From NCBI GenBank assembly GCA_903957365.1, contig CAJBPB010000276.1:18874-82873 (forward strand): DNA of 64,000 nucleotides, read 5' to 3'. This document shows positions 44,074-53,276 of the stretch, piece after piece. The notes beneath the pieces are model-generated. The model was given only the letters and a program-made list of their open reading frames with translations, was not told the DNA's origin and searched no databases. The stretch comes from an uncultured Bacteroidota bacterium (GTDB taxonomy: Bacteria > Bacteroidota > Bacteroidia > Bacteroidales > F082). Made by a program: the position numbers and the translations under genes. Position 1 is the first letter of the stretch. Each line of letters begins with the position of its first letter.

Positions 44074-45989
44074 TTAAAAATAAATCATCTTTTATTACCA
44101 GCATTAGGTTTAATCATTTTTTGCCAATAAGTCTTGTGCTTGTTGTTGCAGTTGTTACCAGATTCTGGAATTTCAGCGGATTGCCCTTTATGCATGATGA
44201 GTTTAGTGCATTGTTCCGAACGGAATTCGATAATTTTTCAGACCTGATAAGACTTGGTGTCATGGAAAATGATACACATCCGGCTGGTGTTCAGGTTTTT
44301 CTTTATTATTGGGTGAAAATGGTAGGCTTCAATGAATTTTGGATTAAACTGCCGTTCGCATTTGTTGGAGTAATTACAGTTTGGTTGTTTTATAGTATTG
44401 GTAAACAATGGTTTAATGAAACTGTTGGACTTGTTGGTGCATCATTAATCGCATGCACCCAGTTTTTTGTCTTTTATAGTCAGTTGGCCCGACCTTATTC
44501 CATGGGGCTTTTTGCTGTGATGCTGCTGGTTTATTTTTGGACAAAGATTATCAATTCTGATAAGCAACCAATTCTAATTTGGTTTTTCTTTGCTTTTGCA
44601 TTGTTTTTTGCAGCTGTCATGCATGCTTTTTCAATGTTTGCAGCTTTGATAGTTTATCTTTCAGGATTCTGGTTGTTGAAACCTGCAAACAGAAAGTTAT
44701 ATATTTACGCTGCTCTAGTTGCTTCGATTTTATATTCTCCTCATATTCCTGTTTTTTATTTTCAATTGACTGAATCAGATTTGGGAGGTTGGCTGGGAGA
44801 ACCATCAACTGGTTTTTTATTTGAGTTTCTGTATTATTGTCTTCATTATTCGGTCTTATTTTCTGGACTTGTCATTGGTTTAGTTGGCTTGTCAGTCATT
44901 ACGATGGATAAACAATCGAAGAAACTCTGGCGTTTTAGGATGATCGGAATTGTATGGTTTTCCGTAAGTTTCTTAACCGCATACTTTTATTCTATTTACC
45001 GGACTCCAATCATACAGTTTAGTACATTGTATTTCACTTTTCCGTTTTTGATAATTGCAGTCTTTTCTTTCTTTAAACCATTGAATGATAAGCATAATCT
45101 GTTGATTGTCCTTTCAATTTTACTTATTGGAACCACCTCGCTGGTGTTTCAGCGCAGACATTACGAACTGATGTATCATCAGGGTTACGATCAGGTTGCG
45201 GAATTGGCTGCCAAAGAAATTTCTGTTAATGAGAGTGTTTCAGCTGCATTTTATTCTTCTACACCCAGAATGGTGGAATATTATTTAAAACGTGAAGAAG
45301 TAAAAAACTTTCATTTGTTTTCAAAACATGTTTCTACACTTGAATTTCAGCGGTTTGTTAATAGTGAAACTTCCGAAAGCTTCATTTTGGCTTTAACTGA
45401 TGGAGGACCAGCGGATTGGATCGAAATTGTAAGGAATAAATACCCATATTTACTTCATCATGCATCCTGGTTCAATACCGGATATTATCTATTTACAAAA
45501 AGTACAGATAAAATTACTAAAAGTATAAATCAATGGAATTATTTCCATTACATTATTGATAATCCGTATTTTGACTTGGATATTGATAATGCGTATTTTA
45601 GTCCGGAACGTGTTTATGGGAAAGCATGGCAGGTAAGATCTGATACCCTTTTTGATAAGAAGCTAATACAGTTGCTAAATGTTGCTGTTAACGGAATGGC
45701 AAAGGATACACTTATTCAGACAAAGATTGTACTTGAACTGCAGGATATAGAATCCGGAAAGATTTTACATTGGCAGGCGGCAACTTTAAACAATGATACT
45801 ATTTTACCTGGTGAAACATTTTTTCTGACGACTATTTTGCGATCGGATTTGATTCATGATCTTATTGGTAAGACTGTTCTCAGAACTTACATTTGGAATC
45901 CTGATAAATCTGAATTTGTAATTAATCGCATGATTATTGGAATTCGGGAGCAATCGCCTAAATTTTATGGCTTATTTGAACCAATTTAG
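44070..45989 (+). CDS. GT39-like polytopic membrane glycosyltransferase
   Basis: 639 residues, with about 10-11 membrane helices in the first about 380 residues and a soluble C-terminal region. The first loop has HDEFSALF, equivalent to the acidic catalytic motif of PMT/ArnT-type (GT39/GT83, GT-C fold) transferases, and the segment QLARPYSMGLF fits the same superfamily. It likely moves a sugar from a lipid carrier to a lipid or protein outside the membrane. The only start that keeps the first helix is TTG 44070, overlapping the pyrH stop (TTGA), so translation is probably coupled. Confidence 0.78.
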   Translation: MIKNKSSFITSIRFNHFLPISLVLVVAVVTRFWNFSGLPFMHDEFSALFRTEFDNFSDLIRLGVMENDTHPAGVQVFLYYWVKMVGFNEFWIKLPFAFVGVITVWLFYSIGKQWFNETVGLVGASLIACTQFFVFYSQLARPYSMGLFAVMLLVYFWTKIINSDKQPILIWFFFAFALFFAAVMHAFSMFAALIVYLSGFWLLKPANRKLYIYAALVASILYSPHIPVFYFQLTESDLGGWLGEPSTGFLFEFLYYCLHYSVLFSGLVIGLVGLSVITMDKQSKKLWRFRMIGIVWFSVSFLTAYFYSIYRTPIIQFSTLYFTFPFLIIAVFSFFKPLNDKHNLLIVLSILLIGTTSLVFQRRHYELMYHQGYDQVAELAAKEISVNESVSAAFYSSTPRMVEYYLKREEVKNFHLFSKHVSTLEFQRFVNSETSESFILALTDGGPADWIEIVRNKYPYLLHHASWFNTGYYLFTKSTDKITKSINQWNYFHYIIDNPYFDLDIDNAYFSPERVYGKAWQVRSDTLFDKKLIQLLNVAVNGMAKDTLIQTKIVLELQDIESGKILHWQAATLNNDTILPGETFFLTTILRSDLIHDLIGKTVLRTYIWNPDKSEFVINRMIIGIREQSPKFYGLFEPI

Positions 45990-46000
45990 TGAATTTTGGA

Positions 46001-46031
46001 TTGGACAAAATGAAAAGTTCTTGTAATTTTG
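46001..46031 (+). promoter_or_regulatory. Promoter for frr
   Basis: TTG (46001-46003), 20-nt spacer, TAATTTTG (46024-46031), both halves exact, 27 nt before the frr ATG at 46058. Confidence 0.65.
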
Positions 46032-46057
46032 TTTTGTGAATTGAAATATTAGGAATT

Positions 46058-46621
46058 ATGACGGAAGAAACAGAATTTGTACTCGAATCCATGCAGGAAG
46101 CTGTGGATCATGCCATCGAACACATGGAAAAAGAATTCAGTAAAATAAGGGCAGGAAAAGCGAGTCCTTCCATGTTAAATGGTGTTATTGTTGAATATTA
46201 CGGAACCCATGTTCCCATTGAGCGAACGGCGAATATCAACACTCCTGATCCAAGACAGATCATTGTGCAGCCTTTCGACAAAAGTGCAATTCACAATATT
46301 GAGAAAGCAATCATGGCCGCCAATCTTGGATTCAATCCACAGAATGAAGGCGAATTGATTCGTATAAACGTTCCTCCACTTACCGAAGAAAGACGTAAAG
46401 ATTTGGTCAAACGCGCCAAAGCCGAGGCAGAAATCGCTAAAGTAAGTGTTCGTAATGATCGCCGGAATGCAAACGATGAAGCAAAGAAACTGAAAGATGA
46501 TGGTACACCTGAGGATGATATTGATGTATTATTGGAAAAAATACAGGAATTGACAAACAAATATATTTCAAAAATTGACAGGCTTACAGAGATAAAGGAA
46601 AAAGATATTTTAACAATCTGA
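46058..46621 (+). CDS. frr: Ribosome recycling factor
   Basis: A 187-residue factor that splits post-termination ribosomes with EF-G. It contains the conserved KIRAGKASPSMLNGVIVEYYG and the C-terminal NDRRNANDEAKKL and ISKIDRLTEIKEKDIL segments. Usual length. It has its own well-formed promoter, consistent with its being uncoupled from pyrH by the intervening glycosyltransferase gene, and is closed by a bidirectional terminator. Confidence 0.98.
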   Translation: MTEETEFVLESMQEAVDHAIEHMEKEFSKIRAGKASPSMLNGVIVEYYGTHVPIERTANINTPDPRQIIVQPFDKSAIHNIEKAIMAANLGFNPQNEGELIRINVPPLTEERRKDLVKRAKAEAEIAKVSVRNDRRNANDEAKKLKDDGTPEDDIDVLLEKIQELTNKYISKIDRLTEIKEKDILTI

Positions 46622-46635
46622 TAGTTAATTGATTG

Positions 46636-46678
46636 AAAAAAAAGTCCGGATAATCAATTAGATTTCCGGACTTTTTTT
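46636..46678. terminator. Bidirectional intrinsic terminator between frr and the holin-like gene
   Basis: Stem AGTCCGGA (46643-46650) with TCCGGACT (46665-46672), flanked by A-run and T-run, so it can end transcripts from both sides. Its right side overlaps the stop codon of the minus-strand gene. Confidence 0.9.
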
Positions 46679-47324
46679 ATTGCTCTTTTGTTGGAAGGTT
46701 TTCAACTTCCTTCTGTTTATGTTTCTTTGCTTTCTTCTTTTTTAAGAAATAGTCGAGTAGTTTTGAAATAATAGTTCCTGTAACCGCAGCAGAAGTCACC
46801 GATTGATTTAACATGGAAGACAAAATCCGGCTTGGTTTCAAGCTCTCACCAACTTCAATAATGTCCTGTTCAATGATCAGTTCCTTGTAACGCACCTGAA
46901 GTTTCATCAGTTCAAGACGTTTCTCCAGTTCCTGCAAACTATTTATTGGTATAATATATTCAGATTCAGCAATATCTAAAAAAACATTGCGATCGTTCAT
47001 GATTTTCACGACCGGATTGCTAATTATCTTCACTCTGTTGAAAAAGATAACCAAACCGGCGATAATATATACAGCACTTGCGATCAGAAATCCTTGTGTA
47101 TAGGTTCCAATATTATCACCATACCAGAACACAAAAGCAAATGTTAACAACAACATAATCATGGATGTAAATCCAACCAATATCATTACAATAACAATCT
47201 GGGTTGTTATTTCAGCCATGCGTTTGCCAATAAGTAAGCCTACATAGTTGATTCGCAGGTTTATATAGTCAACAAACCCTGTTGAAAGTTGCTTAAAAGG
47301 TTGGGTAATTTCATCCATGATCAT
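46677..47324 (-). CDS. Phage-holin-3-6/DUF1469-like membrane protein
   Basis: 215 residues. An N-terminal amphipathic region, two membrane helices (about 38-65 and 76-97), then a cytoplasmic coiled region and a Lys-rich tail. The pattern matches the phage holin 3-6 family common as a chromosomal gene in Bacteroidota, often beside YtxH genes; nothing suggests a prophage. It is 32 bp downstream of the YtxH gene on the same strand. An envelope-stress role is inferred from this context only. Confidence 0.7.
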   Translation of the reverse strand: MIMDEITQPFKQLSTGFVDYINLRINYVGLLIGKRMAEITTQIVIVMILVGFTSMIMLLLTFAFVFWYGDNIGTYTQGFLIASAVYIIAGLVIFFNRVKIISNPVVKIMNDRNVFLDIAESEYIIPINSLQELEKRLELMKLQVRYKELIIEQDIIEVGESLKPSRILSSMLNQSVTSAAVTGTIISKLLDYFLKKKKAKKHKQKEVENLPTKEQ

Positions 47325-47356
47325 AAAATCTGTTTTTATTCAGTTATTTAAAAGAC

Positions 47357-47590
47357 TTAGACATCTTTGATCGATGATTTAATCTCATTCAGCTTCTGAT
47401 CAATTGCATTTTTTAATGCTTCGATCTGATCTGGTAAACTATCTTTCAGCTCTTTCGCTTTTTGAGAGAATTTCCTTCTCGTTTCAGAACCTTTATCTGG
47501 TGCAAGTAATATTCCTGCAATGGCTCCTGCCGCGGCTCCGATCAGCAAACCGGTGATAAAGGTGGTTACATTTGACTTGGGAGTACTCAT
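47357..47590 (-). CDS. YtxH domain protein
   Basis: 77 residues. A glycine/alanine-rich membrane helix (about 9-28; TGLLIGAAAGAIAGILLAP) followed by DKGSETRRKFSQKAKEL and a helical tail is the YtxH signature. The family is general-stress related in Bacillus, with unknown biochemistry. First gene of a two-gene unit with the holin-like gene. A promoter-like TTG, 20-nt spacer, TATCTTTA (47654-47624 on the minus strand) lies upstream. Confidence 0.88.
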   Translation of the reverse strand: MSTPKSNVTTFITGLLIGAAAGAIAGILLAPDKGSETRRKFSQKAKELKDSLPDQIEALKNAIDQKLNEIKSSIKDV

Positions 47591-47623
47591 TTTAGTTGAA
47601 TGATTTTGATGAATTAATTAGTG

Positions 47624-47654
47624 TAAAGATAATTCCATTTACATTTGTTTACAA
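47624..47654 (-). promoter_or_regulatory. Promoter for the YtxH/holin-like operon
   Basis: Minus strand TTG (47654-47652), 20-nt spacer, TATCTTTA (47631-47624). One mismatch to TAnnTTTG; 33 nt before the ATG. Confidence 0.5.
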
Positions 47655-47671
47655 ATTTGAGTTTATAAAAT

Positions 47672-47983
47672 ATGAGTTTCCTGAGAAAACTTCAAAATAG
47701 ATGGGGTGTGAAAAATCTGCTCCAGGTTATATTAATATTATTGGTATTCACCTGTACAGGCTTTTCAGTGCTCTTTGTGGAAGAATGGCTGTTACAATTG
47801 TTTGGTGTGCCTAAAGACATTCCTGATTGGTTAAGGGTGCTGTTGTTTCTCATAATTACGATGCCAGTGTATCAGGTATTGCTGTTGTTTTACGGACTAT
47901 TATTCGGGCAATTCAGGTTTTTTCTCAATTTTGAAAAGCAGTTTTTTCAAAGAATATTCAGGTTAAGCAAAAAAAAGAATTAG
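47672..47983 (+). CDS. DUF6787-like small membrane protein
   Basis: 103 residues. It begins with MSFLRKLQNRWGVKN, a pattern typical of DUF6787, followed by two membrane helices (about 16-36 and 50-75) separated by EEWLLQLFGVPKDIPDWLR, and a basic C-terminus ending KKKN. Function is unknown. It is transcribed divergently from the YtxH gene across 81 bp. Confidence 0.75.
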   Translation: MSFLRKLQNRWGVKNLLQVILILLVFTCTGFSVLFVEEWLLQLFGVPKDIPDWLRVLLFLIITMPVYQVLLLFYGLLFGQFRFFLNFEKQFFQRIFRLSKKKN

Positions 47984-48039
47984 ATCGTTTTGAAAGTACA
48001 ACCAAAAGTCCTCTTTACATTAGATAAATGGTGTCTTTT

Positions 48040-50490
48040 TCAAAACCCAACCTGCATTGTGAATTTATAACTGAAGTTTTTTTCAAAATCAGGGTAAGCA
48101 TAGCTCCCGAAACGATAGAATGTTCCTATTCCTAATTTTATCGCAGGCAGACGAATTAGATTGTTGATGAGGATTCCACTTTCATAAAACCCTTTTTCCA
48201 TTGTGTTGAATTGTAATCCTTTATGTGGATTTTGGTTCTTGAGTGAACCGTAACCAATGTTTAATGCAATGGCCATTTCAGGTTGAAACTTCCCTTTTCT
48301 ATAGATGAGTTTCCCGAAATCGTGTGTCAAAAACATCGAAAAATATCTATCCGAAAGAAATTCATTCATTCGCATGGTTGAAAAACTTATCGGGGCATAT
48401 AACCCAATGTTTTGATAGGAGGCGGGTGAATAAAACAGATTGGTAGCTGGTATTGTTGTATCAATGAATCCGCCTTGCAGATGAATCATCAATTTTCCAA
48501 AATAGTTGGTTTTGAAGGTCTTTTTTAATAGCAATTCATATTTGTTGTAAGATTGATCTATATCTGAGAAATTCGCTATTCCGTGGATATATGTGAACCA
48601 TATAATCGGAAAATCAGTTCCCGTTGATATGAGATTCCGGTTTGTTTGTAAAAACTTTTCACGAAAAGCAAAACGCATTGCGAACCTGATTTCTGAAAAC
48701 TGATACGTGTTTGAACGAATTAATGTATCAGCTGTTGGTTGAAAATAATACCCGTAGAATGATTTTTTGTCCTGTTGGCTTAAACCAATTTCCCACTGAA
48801 AGTATTTGGGAGCTCTGAATCCATAATTGAAATCATATGTTTTGGTAAAATCCATTTGTGAAACAAAGAAAAGGCGGAAATTTTCATCATTCCAAATATA
48901 GGTGTTCTGACCTAAAAAATAAGAACTTCCACTTTCAATAACATCTTGTTTATAAGCAATTTTTAGTGTTGAAAGTGAGCTTTTGTGAAACATAATTGAG
49001 AAATCACCACCAAATTTCATGGCTTTGTCCTTGAAACCATATCCCCAGAATCCTCCAAATTTGAATATATTCGAAATACGATCATTGGTATGAAATCCCA
49101 ATCCGGAATAAAACCCTTCGTATGCATTGATCCGAAAGAATTTATCAATCTCAAAATCAATAAATTTATAGGGAATCTTACCCGTAAGCAATGTTTCGAA
49201 TGTTTTGGCTTTCTGGTCGAGATTCTCAGCTTTGCCTACCGAATCCATGAATTGATAGGTCGCCCTGTTTCTTAAACTAAGGGAATCGATTCTGTATTGG
49301 TCCCAAAATTCTTCTTCTTTAATAGAAGCATCTGAATTAACCTCGATCGCAATATTCCCGATCTTCTGTTTGGATGAAACCGTATTTATTTCAATATTTT
49401 TCAAATAACTTTTACCAATGCCAACCATCGGATATTGTTTATTGCCTGACGCTATCTGTGCTGAATTCAGTATTAAATCGGTGTTTAATTGTACAGGAAA
49501 CCAGTGAATACTGTCAATTTTTTCATAAAGTTGCTGAATCTTAATTGATATTCCCTTTTCTTCTCTTGAGGGTTTTGCGATTACGTTTTGGATGGCCCAT
49601 TTATCTGAATGAATTGACAATATACCTTCTAATCCTTCGAAATTTGTATTAACCGACGGGCGGAATGAAATGGTGAATAGGGTGTCGTTTTCAGCAGTAC
49701 AAATCTGGTTTTCAAGTATAAACAAATATTTGTTTGTGCTACCTGCGCTCAGAGGGCTGATGAAACTTTTGCCTGCAAGATTGATCTGGTCATTGTAAAA
49801 ATCTGATGATTGTGCCTGAGATAAAAGAAAGGTGAATATCGGATCTTTGAAACCTGAAATTTTGGTTGCAAGTACTTTTTCATGGCTTTTATCAGGTGCA
49901 ATGAATGTTCGTTCAGTGATTGTTTCAATGATGAAAAAATCTTTTTCTGCCAGAAATCTTTGTAGTTTAGATGTGTCTGAAGTAGTATCAATAATCGTTG
50001 AGTCAGCAAATTGAACCCTGTTTGTGTCAATGGTCATCACTAACTTATCGTACGCTGTGTAAGTAAAGGAATTGAGTTTTTTTGGATCATTCTGATCCCG
50101 GTTTTCGATGAGATTGCGAATTATTCGGTGTGCAGGATTTTCTCCCGGATAGATAACTACCTCATTTAGTAATACTTCCTTTGGTTTTAATTTTATTACC
50201 AGCCTTTTCGTTTGAATAGTGCATGCTACTTCCAGTGTTTCATAACCGATATAGGAGAATCGCAGTTTTTGAATTGAACTTTCAGTTTTCAAATCAAATT
50301 TTCCATCAATATCCGTTGTACCACCATAGGTGCTTTCATTGATCAGAATATTTACAAAAGCAAGTGCGTTGCCAGTCTCTGCATCTGTCACAATCCCTTT
50401 TAATTCAATGGTTTGACCATCTGCATTAGTGGATGTGGCAAAAAGTAATAAAAAGAAAAATATATAGAAATGAAATCTTCCGACAGGCAT
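48040..50490 (-). CDS. DUF5686 family outer-membrane protein with carboxypeptidase-like regulatory domain
   Basis: 816 residues. Signal peptide (ending TNADGQ), a carboxypeptidase-regulatory-like beta-sandwich (about 27-110; LKGIVTDAETGNALAFVNIL), a DUF5686 region with NPAHRIIRNLIENRD, and a C-terminal barrel ending FSYKFTMQVGF. This is a TonB-receptor-like layout without a visible plug or TonB box. Function unknown; possibly outer-membrane uptake or anchoring. It is 44 bp downstream of the ABC ATPase gene on the same strand and may belong to its operon. Confidence 0.87.
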   Translation of the reverse strand: MPVGRFHFYIFFFLLLFATSTNADGQTIELKGIVTDAETGNALAFVNILINESTYGGTTDIDGKFDLKTESSIQKLRFSYIGYETLEVACTIQTKRLVIKLKPKEVLLNEVVIYPGENPAHRIIRNLIENRDQNDPKKLNSFTYTAYDKLVMTIDTNRVQFADSTIIDTTSDTSKLQRFLAEKDFFIIETITERTFIAPDKSHEKVLATKISGFKDPIFTFLLSQAQSSDFYNDQINLAGKSFISPLSAGSTNKYLFILENQICTAENDTLFTISFRPSVNTNFEGLEGILSIHSDKWAIQNVIAKPSREEKGISIKIQQLYEKIDSIHWFPVQLNTDLILNSAQIASGNKQYPMVGIGKSYLKNIEINTVSSKQKIGNIAIEVNSDASIKEEEFWDQYRIDSLSLRNRATYQFMDSVGKAENLDQKAKTFETLLTGKIPYKFIDFEIDKFFRINAYEGFYSGLGFHTNDRISNIFKFGGFWGYGFKDKAMKFGGDFSIMFHKSSLSTLKIAYKQDVIESGSSYFLGQNTYIWNDENFRLFFVSQMDFTKTYDFNYGFRAPKYFQWEIGLSQQDKKSFYGYYFQPTADTLIRSNTYQFSEIRFAMRFAFREKFLQTNRNLISTGTDFPIIWFTYIHGIANFSDIDQSYNKYELLLKKTFKTNYFGKLMIHLQGGFIDTTIPATNLFYSPASYQNIGLYAPISFSTMRMNEFLSDRYFSMFLTHDFGKLIYRKGKFQPEMAIALNIGYGSLKNQNPHKGLQFNTMEKGFYESGILINNLIRLPAIKLGIGTFYRFGSYAYPDFEKNFSYKFTMQVGF

Positions 50491-50534
50491 TTAGAATTGG
50501 GAATGGGTGTAATTATTTGTATTTCAAAACAAGA

Positions 50535-51230
50535 TCAAACGGCAAAATATAGTTCCAGTGCTGTAAGTGTATCTTCACCGGTTAGTATATCGTGAGCGAT
50601 TTTACCTTCATGAAGAACAACAATACGGTCGCAGATATCAGTAATATGGTTAAGGTCATGGCTTGAGATTAAAAAAGTAATTTTCTTCTCCTCCTTTTTC
50701 CTTTTCACCAGATTCTTTAGCCTGATTTGCGTACTTGGATCTAAACTATTAAATGGTTCGTCCAGAACAACTATTTCCGGATTGCCCATTAATGCAGCGG
50801 CGATGCCGATTTTTTGCTGGTTACCCATCGAAAGATTTCGTATGAGTTTCTTTTTTCCAATTACCTCACCATTAAAAAAATCTTCCATCTCCTTGATAAA
50901 CAATTGTATGTCATCCTGAGATAATCCTTTGATCTTACCGGTAAATTCAAAAAACTCTTCGGGTTGAAGAAAGTCAATCAGAAATCCCTGATCGAGAAAT
51001 GATCCTGTAAGTTGCTTCCATTGTTCGGTTGAGGCGACATTCTTACCGGCAATTTCTATAAAACCTTCATTTGGTCTTATCAAATCCAGAACCAACCTGA
51101 AAAGTGTAGTTTTGCCGGCACCATTGTTGCCAACCAATCCAAAACAAGTACCTTTCTCTATTTTTAAACTATTGATATTGAGTGCTTCTACTCCGTTGTA
51201 GCTTTTTGTTAAATTATTTACCTGTATCAT
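50535..51230 (-). CDS. ABC transporter ATP-binding protein
   Basis: 231 residues. Walker A GNNGAGKTT, signature LSMGNQQK (a variant of LSGGQ), and Walker B VVLDEPFNSLDP. The next gene upstream encodes a DUF5687 membrane protein, so the two form an ABC-2-like exporter. Substrate unknown. It is 49 bp downstream of the DUF5687 gene and 44 bp upstream of the DUF5686 gene. Confidence 0.93.
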   Translation of the reverse strand: MIQVNNLTKSYNGVEALNINSLKIEKGTCFGLVGNNGAGKTTLFRLVLDLIRPNEGFIEIAGKNVASTEQWKQLTGSFLDQGFLIDFLQPEEFFEFTGKIKGLSQDDIQLFIKEMEDFFNGEVIGKKKLIRNLSMGNQQKIGIAAALMGNPEIVVLDEPFNSLDPSTQIRLKNLVKRKKEEKKITFLISSHDLNHITDICDRIVVLHEGKIAHDILTGEDTLTALELYFAV

Positions 51231-51279
51231 AGTGTCTGAATATTTATCATAAATAGTTTTAGTCTCAAAAGTCTGATTA

Positions 51280-52764
51280 TTACCCTCTTTCCCGAAATCC
51301 TGCAGCCATAATATATTTTCTTTCTGTTATATTCTTCAAAATTATCCGGATAAAAAATTGTCGAAATACCAGCGCGATCAGTCCGATTGAACCAAGTACA
51401 ATATACCCTAATGTTGGATTTCCAAACCATTTGAATGGAAGGTAAATCACCAATGGCCCGATAAAAAACGGAATCAAAAACAACCAGTGTGATGCGCCGA
51501 CTCCCTGGTAATTGAAAGCGCTTCCCTGCGATAAATTAAGCGATTTCTTGTTGTAAGTTGCGAAGTATAAAGCGATGGGTATCACCATGCCCAAATTGAA
51601 AAGAAAGCAGGCAGTGTTGATAAAGAATATTTCTATTCCGAATAGAAAATAGGGCAGGGTTAAGATAAATGAAACAGAAACCAGGATGCTGGCTGTTATA
51701 AATTTGGCTCTTATATATTCTTTAAAGTTAATTCCTGAAGTAAGTAACATATCAAAATAACTTCCTTCATAAGCAAATGCATACTGCAAGTAATTGACCA
51801 TGAGAATTCCGGTCATAAATATTCCAACGAAAATCATCATGCCGCCATCACGTTCATACTGATCCTGTGGATAAAACATTAATCCATAAGCCAGAAAAAG
51901 TGGTGAAAGATAAAGCATTGATTTAGTCCGTTTATTCCGCAGATAGAGTTTGATATCCACTCCGATAATTTCACCTATTACACCAAAGTTCTTCAAATAT
52001 CCGACATTACCAATCTGATTATCTGTTTTTTTTGTGTAGGAAGAAAGATTTTCAATATATAGATTTCTGGATAAAAACCTGAAATTTATCCAGTAAACAA
52101 ATGCGGCCAGAACAATTGGTAAAACAAAAAGAACCTGCGATTTAATCATTGTTTCGATAAAATCAGCAAATAAGGATGAATAGGAATACCATTTCAGATA
52201 ATCGCCCAATGCCAGAAATCCGATGACTGCGATCATTATTGAAACAATTGTTAAACTATTTACCAATTGTTTCTTAATGTAAATTATTAAATAATTGATC
52301 GTCAGATCAATAAACAACATTGAAACTAACCAAACAACCGCGGTTAAGTTTCCGTAATAATACCCAATCTGAAAAAAAGCGAAGGGTGTAAAGAATATTA
52401 TCGAAACAAGGTTAAAAAAATTGAGTGCTCCTTTGCCAAGGATAAAATGCAACAAATAATTCTTTTTTACCGGTAAATGCAAATAGGGCCGAACTTCGAG
52501 CACCGGAAGTTGCTGCATAAGAAACCGCATGACAAACATTGCTGAAAAGTAATAGGCAATCACTTTATAGAATGCTTTTAAAGGTTCAGTGTCTTTGACA
52601 ATATCGTGCCATTCTGATCCAATGAAAATGGACAAGACCATGACTTCAGCAAACAAAATGAATCCTATGAAAAACATAAAGATGTTCATTGCCAGACTCT
52701 TTTGCCAGATAGTCGACCGAACAGCCTGTTTCCACTGGTGACTAATAAATGATTGTATCAACAT
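51280..52764 (-). CDS. DUF5687 family ABC transporter permease
   Basis: 494 residues with about 10-12 predicted membrane helices and little soluble sequence. The N-terminal LIQSFISHQWKQAVRSTIWQ and the overall layout match DUF5687, a Bacteroidota permease family found with an ABC ATPase. It is the first gene of the transporter unit. The upstream 165-bp region contains an 8-bp tandem repeat and no clear promoter. Confidence 0.85.
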   Translation of the reverse strand: MLIQSFISHQWKQAVRSTIWQKSLAMNIFMFFIGFILFAEVMVLSIFIGSEWHDIVKDTEPLKAFYKVIAYYFSAMFVMRFLMQQLPVLEVRPYLHLPVKKNYLLHFILGKGALNFFNLVSIIFFTPFAFFQIGYYYGNLTAVVWLVSMLFIDLTINYLIIYIKKQLVNSLTIVSIMIAVIGFLALGDYLKWYSYSSLFADFIETMIKSQVLFVLPIVLAAFVYWINFRFLSRNLYIENLSSYTKKTDNQIGNVGYLKNFGVIGEIIGVDIKLYLRNKRTKSMLYLSPLFLAYGLMFYPQDQYERDGGMMIFVGIFMTGILMVNYLQYAFAYEGSYFDMLLTSGINFKEYIRAKFITASILVSVSFILTLPYFLFGIEIFFINTACFLFNLGMVIPIALYFATYNKKSLNLSQGSAFNYQGVGASHWLFLIPFFIGPLVIYLPFKWFGNPTLGYIVLGSIGLIALVFRQFFIRIILKNITERKYIMAAGFRERG

Positions 52765-52885
52765 GAGTTTAAGTGTTGTTTTGGGGTTTAATATTTTTGA
52801 TTTTTGATTTCTGAATACTATTCCCTGGTTTGTGGTTTCTGGTCTAACTTTGTTTCATTTTCAATTTGCATAATATTCACAGCTT

Positions 52886-52933
52886 ATTGCCAAATTGTCG
52901 AATTGCCACATTGCCGAATTGGCAAATCTTCAA
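52886..52933. repeat. Degenerate 8-bp tandem repeat
   Basis: Six units in perfect 8-nt register: ATTGCCAA, ATTGTCGA, ATTGCCAC, ATTGCCGA, ATTGGCAA, ATCTTCAA. The end runs into the stop codon of the MazG-like gene. Confidence 0.75.
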
Positions 52934-53256
52934 ATTAACTTAGGATTTGACTTATGTCGGGTTTTATCACGTTCCGATTTCTTTATCATATTTTTTTTAA
53001 ATGCATCAGTAAGATTCACATTGGTTTGGTTGGCCAGACAAATCAATACAAATAGAATATCAGCCATCTCATCAGCCGGGTTCATATCTTTATCCGATTC
53101 TTTGTATGATTGCTCGCCATATTTCCGGGCCATGATGCGCGCCAGTTCGCCGACCTCTTCCATAAGCAATGCTGTATTGGTGAGTTCATTGAAATAACGT
53201 ACACCTATTTCTTTAATCCATTGATCTACATCTTTTTGTGCCTGTTCCAGAGTCAT
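52930..53256 (-). CDS. MazG-like nucleotide pyrophosphohydrolase
   Basis: About 108 residues. All-alpha NTP pyrophosphohydrolase with EEVGELARIMARKYGEQ and the second acidic helix DEMADILFVLICLANQ, which together bind the metal ions. It probably hydrolyses non-canonical or excess NTPs to NMPs; the exact substrate is unknown. I start at ATG 53256 (MTLEQAQKDVDQW), since the farther ATG (53292) precedes the promoter. Its Lys/Arg-rich C-terminus (KKSERDKTRHKSNPK) is unusual and ends in the 8-bp repeat. Confidence 0.88.
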   Translation of the reverse strand: MTLEQAQKDVDQWIKEIGVRYFNELTNTALLMEEVGELARIMARKYGEQSYKESDKDMNPADEMADILFVLICLANQTNVNLTDAFKKNMIKKSERDKTRHKSNPKLI

Positions 53257-53276
53257 TGTGCTGTGTTTATCATAAA

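Noticed and set aside
46677..47590. Prophage remnant suggested by the holin-like protein
   Set aside because: No integrase, structural, lysis or repressor genes nearby; the family is widespread as a chromosomal gene and its neighbours are housekeeping genes.
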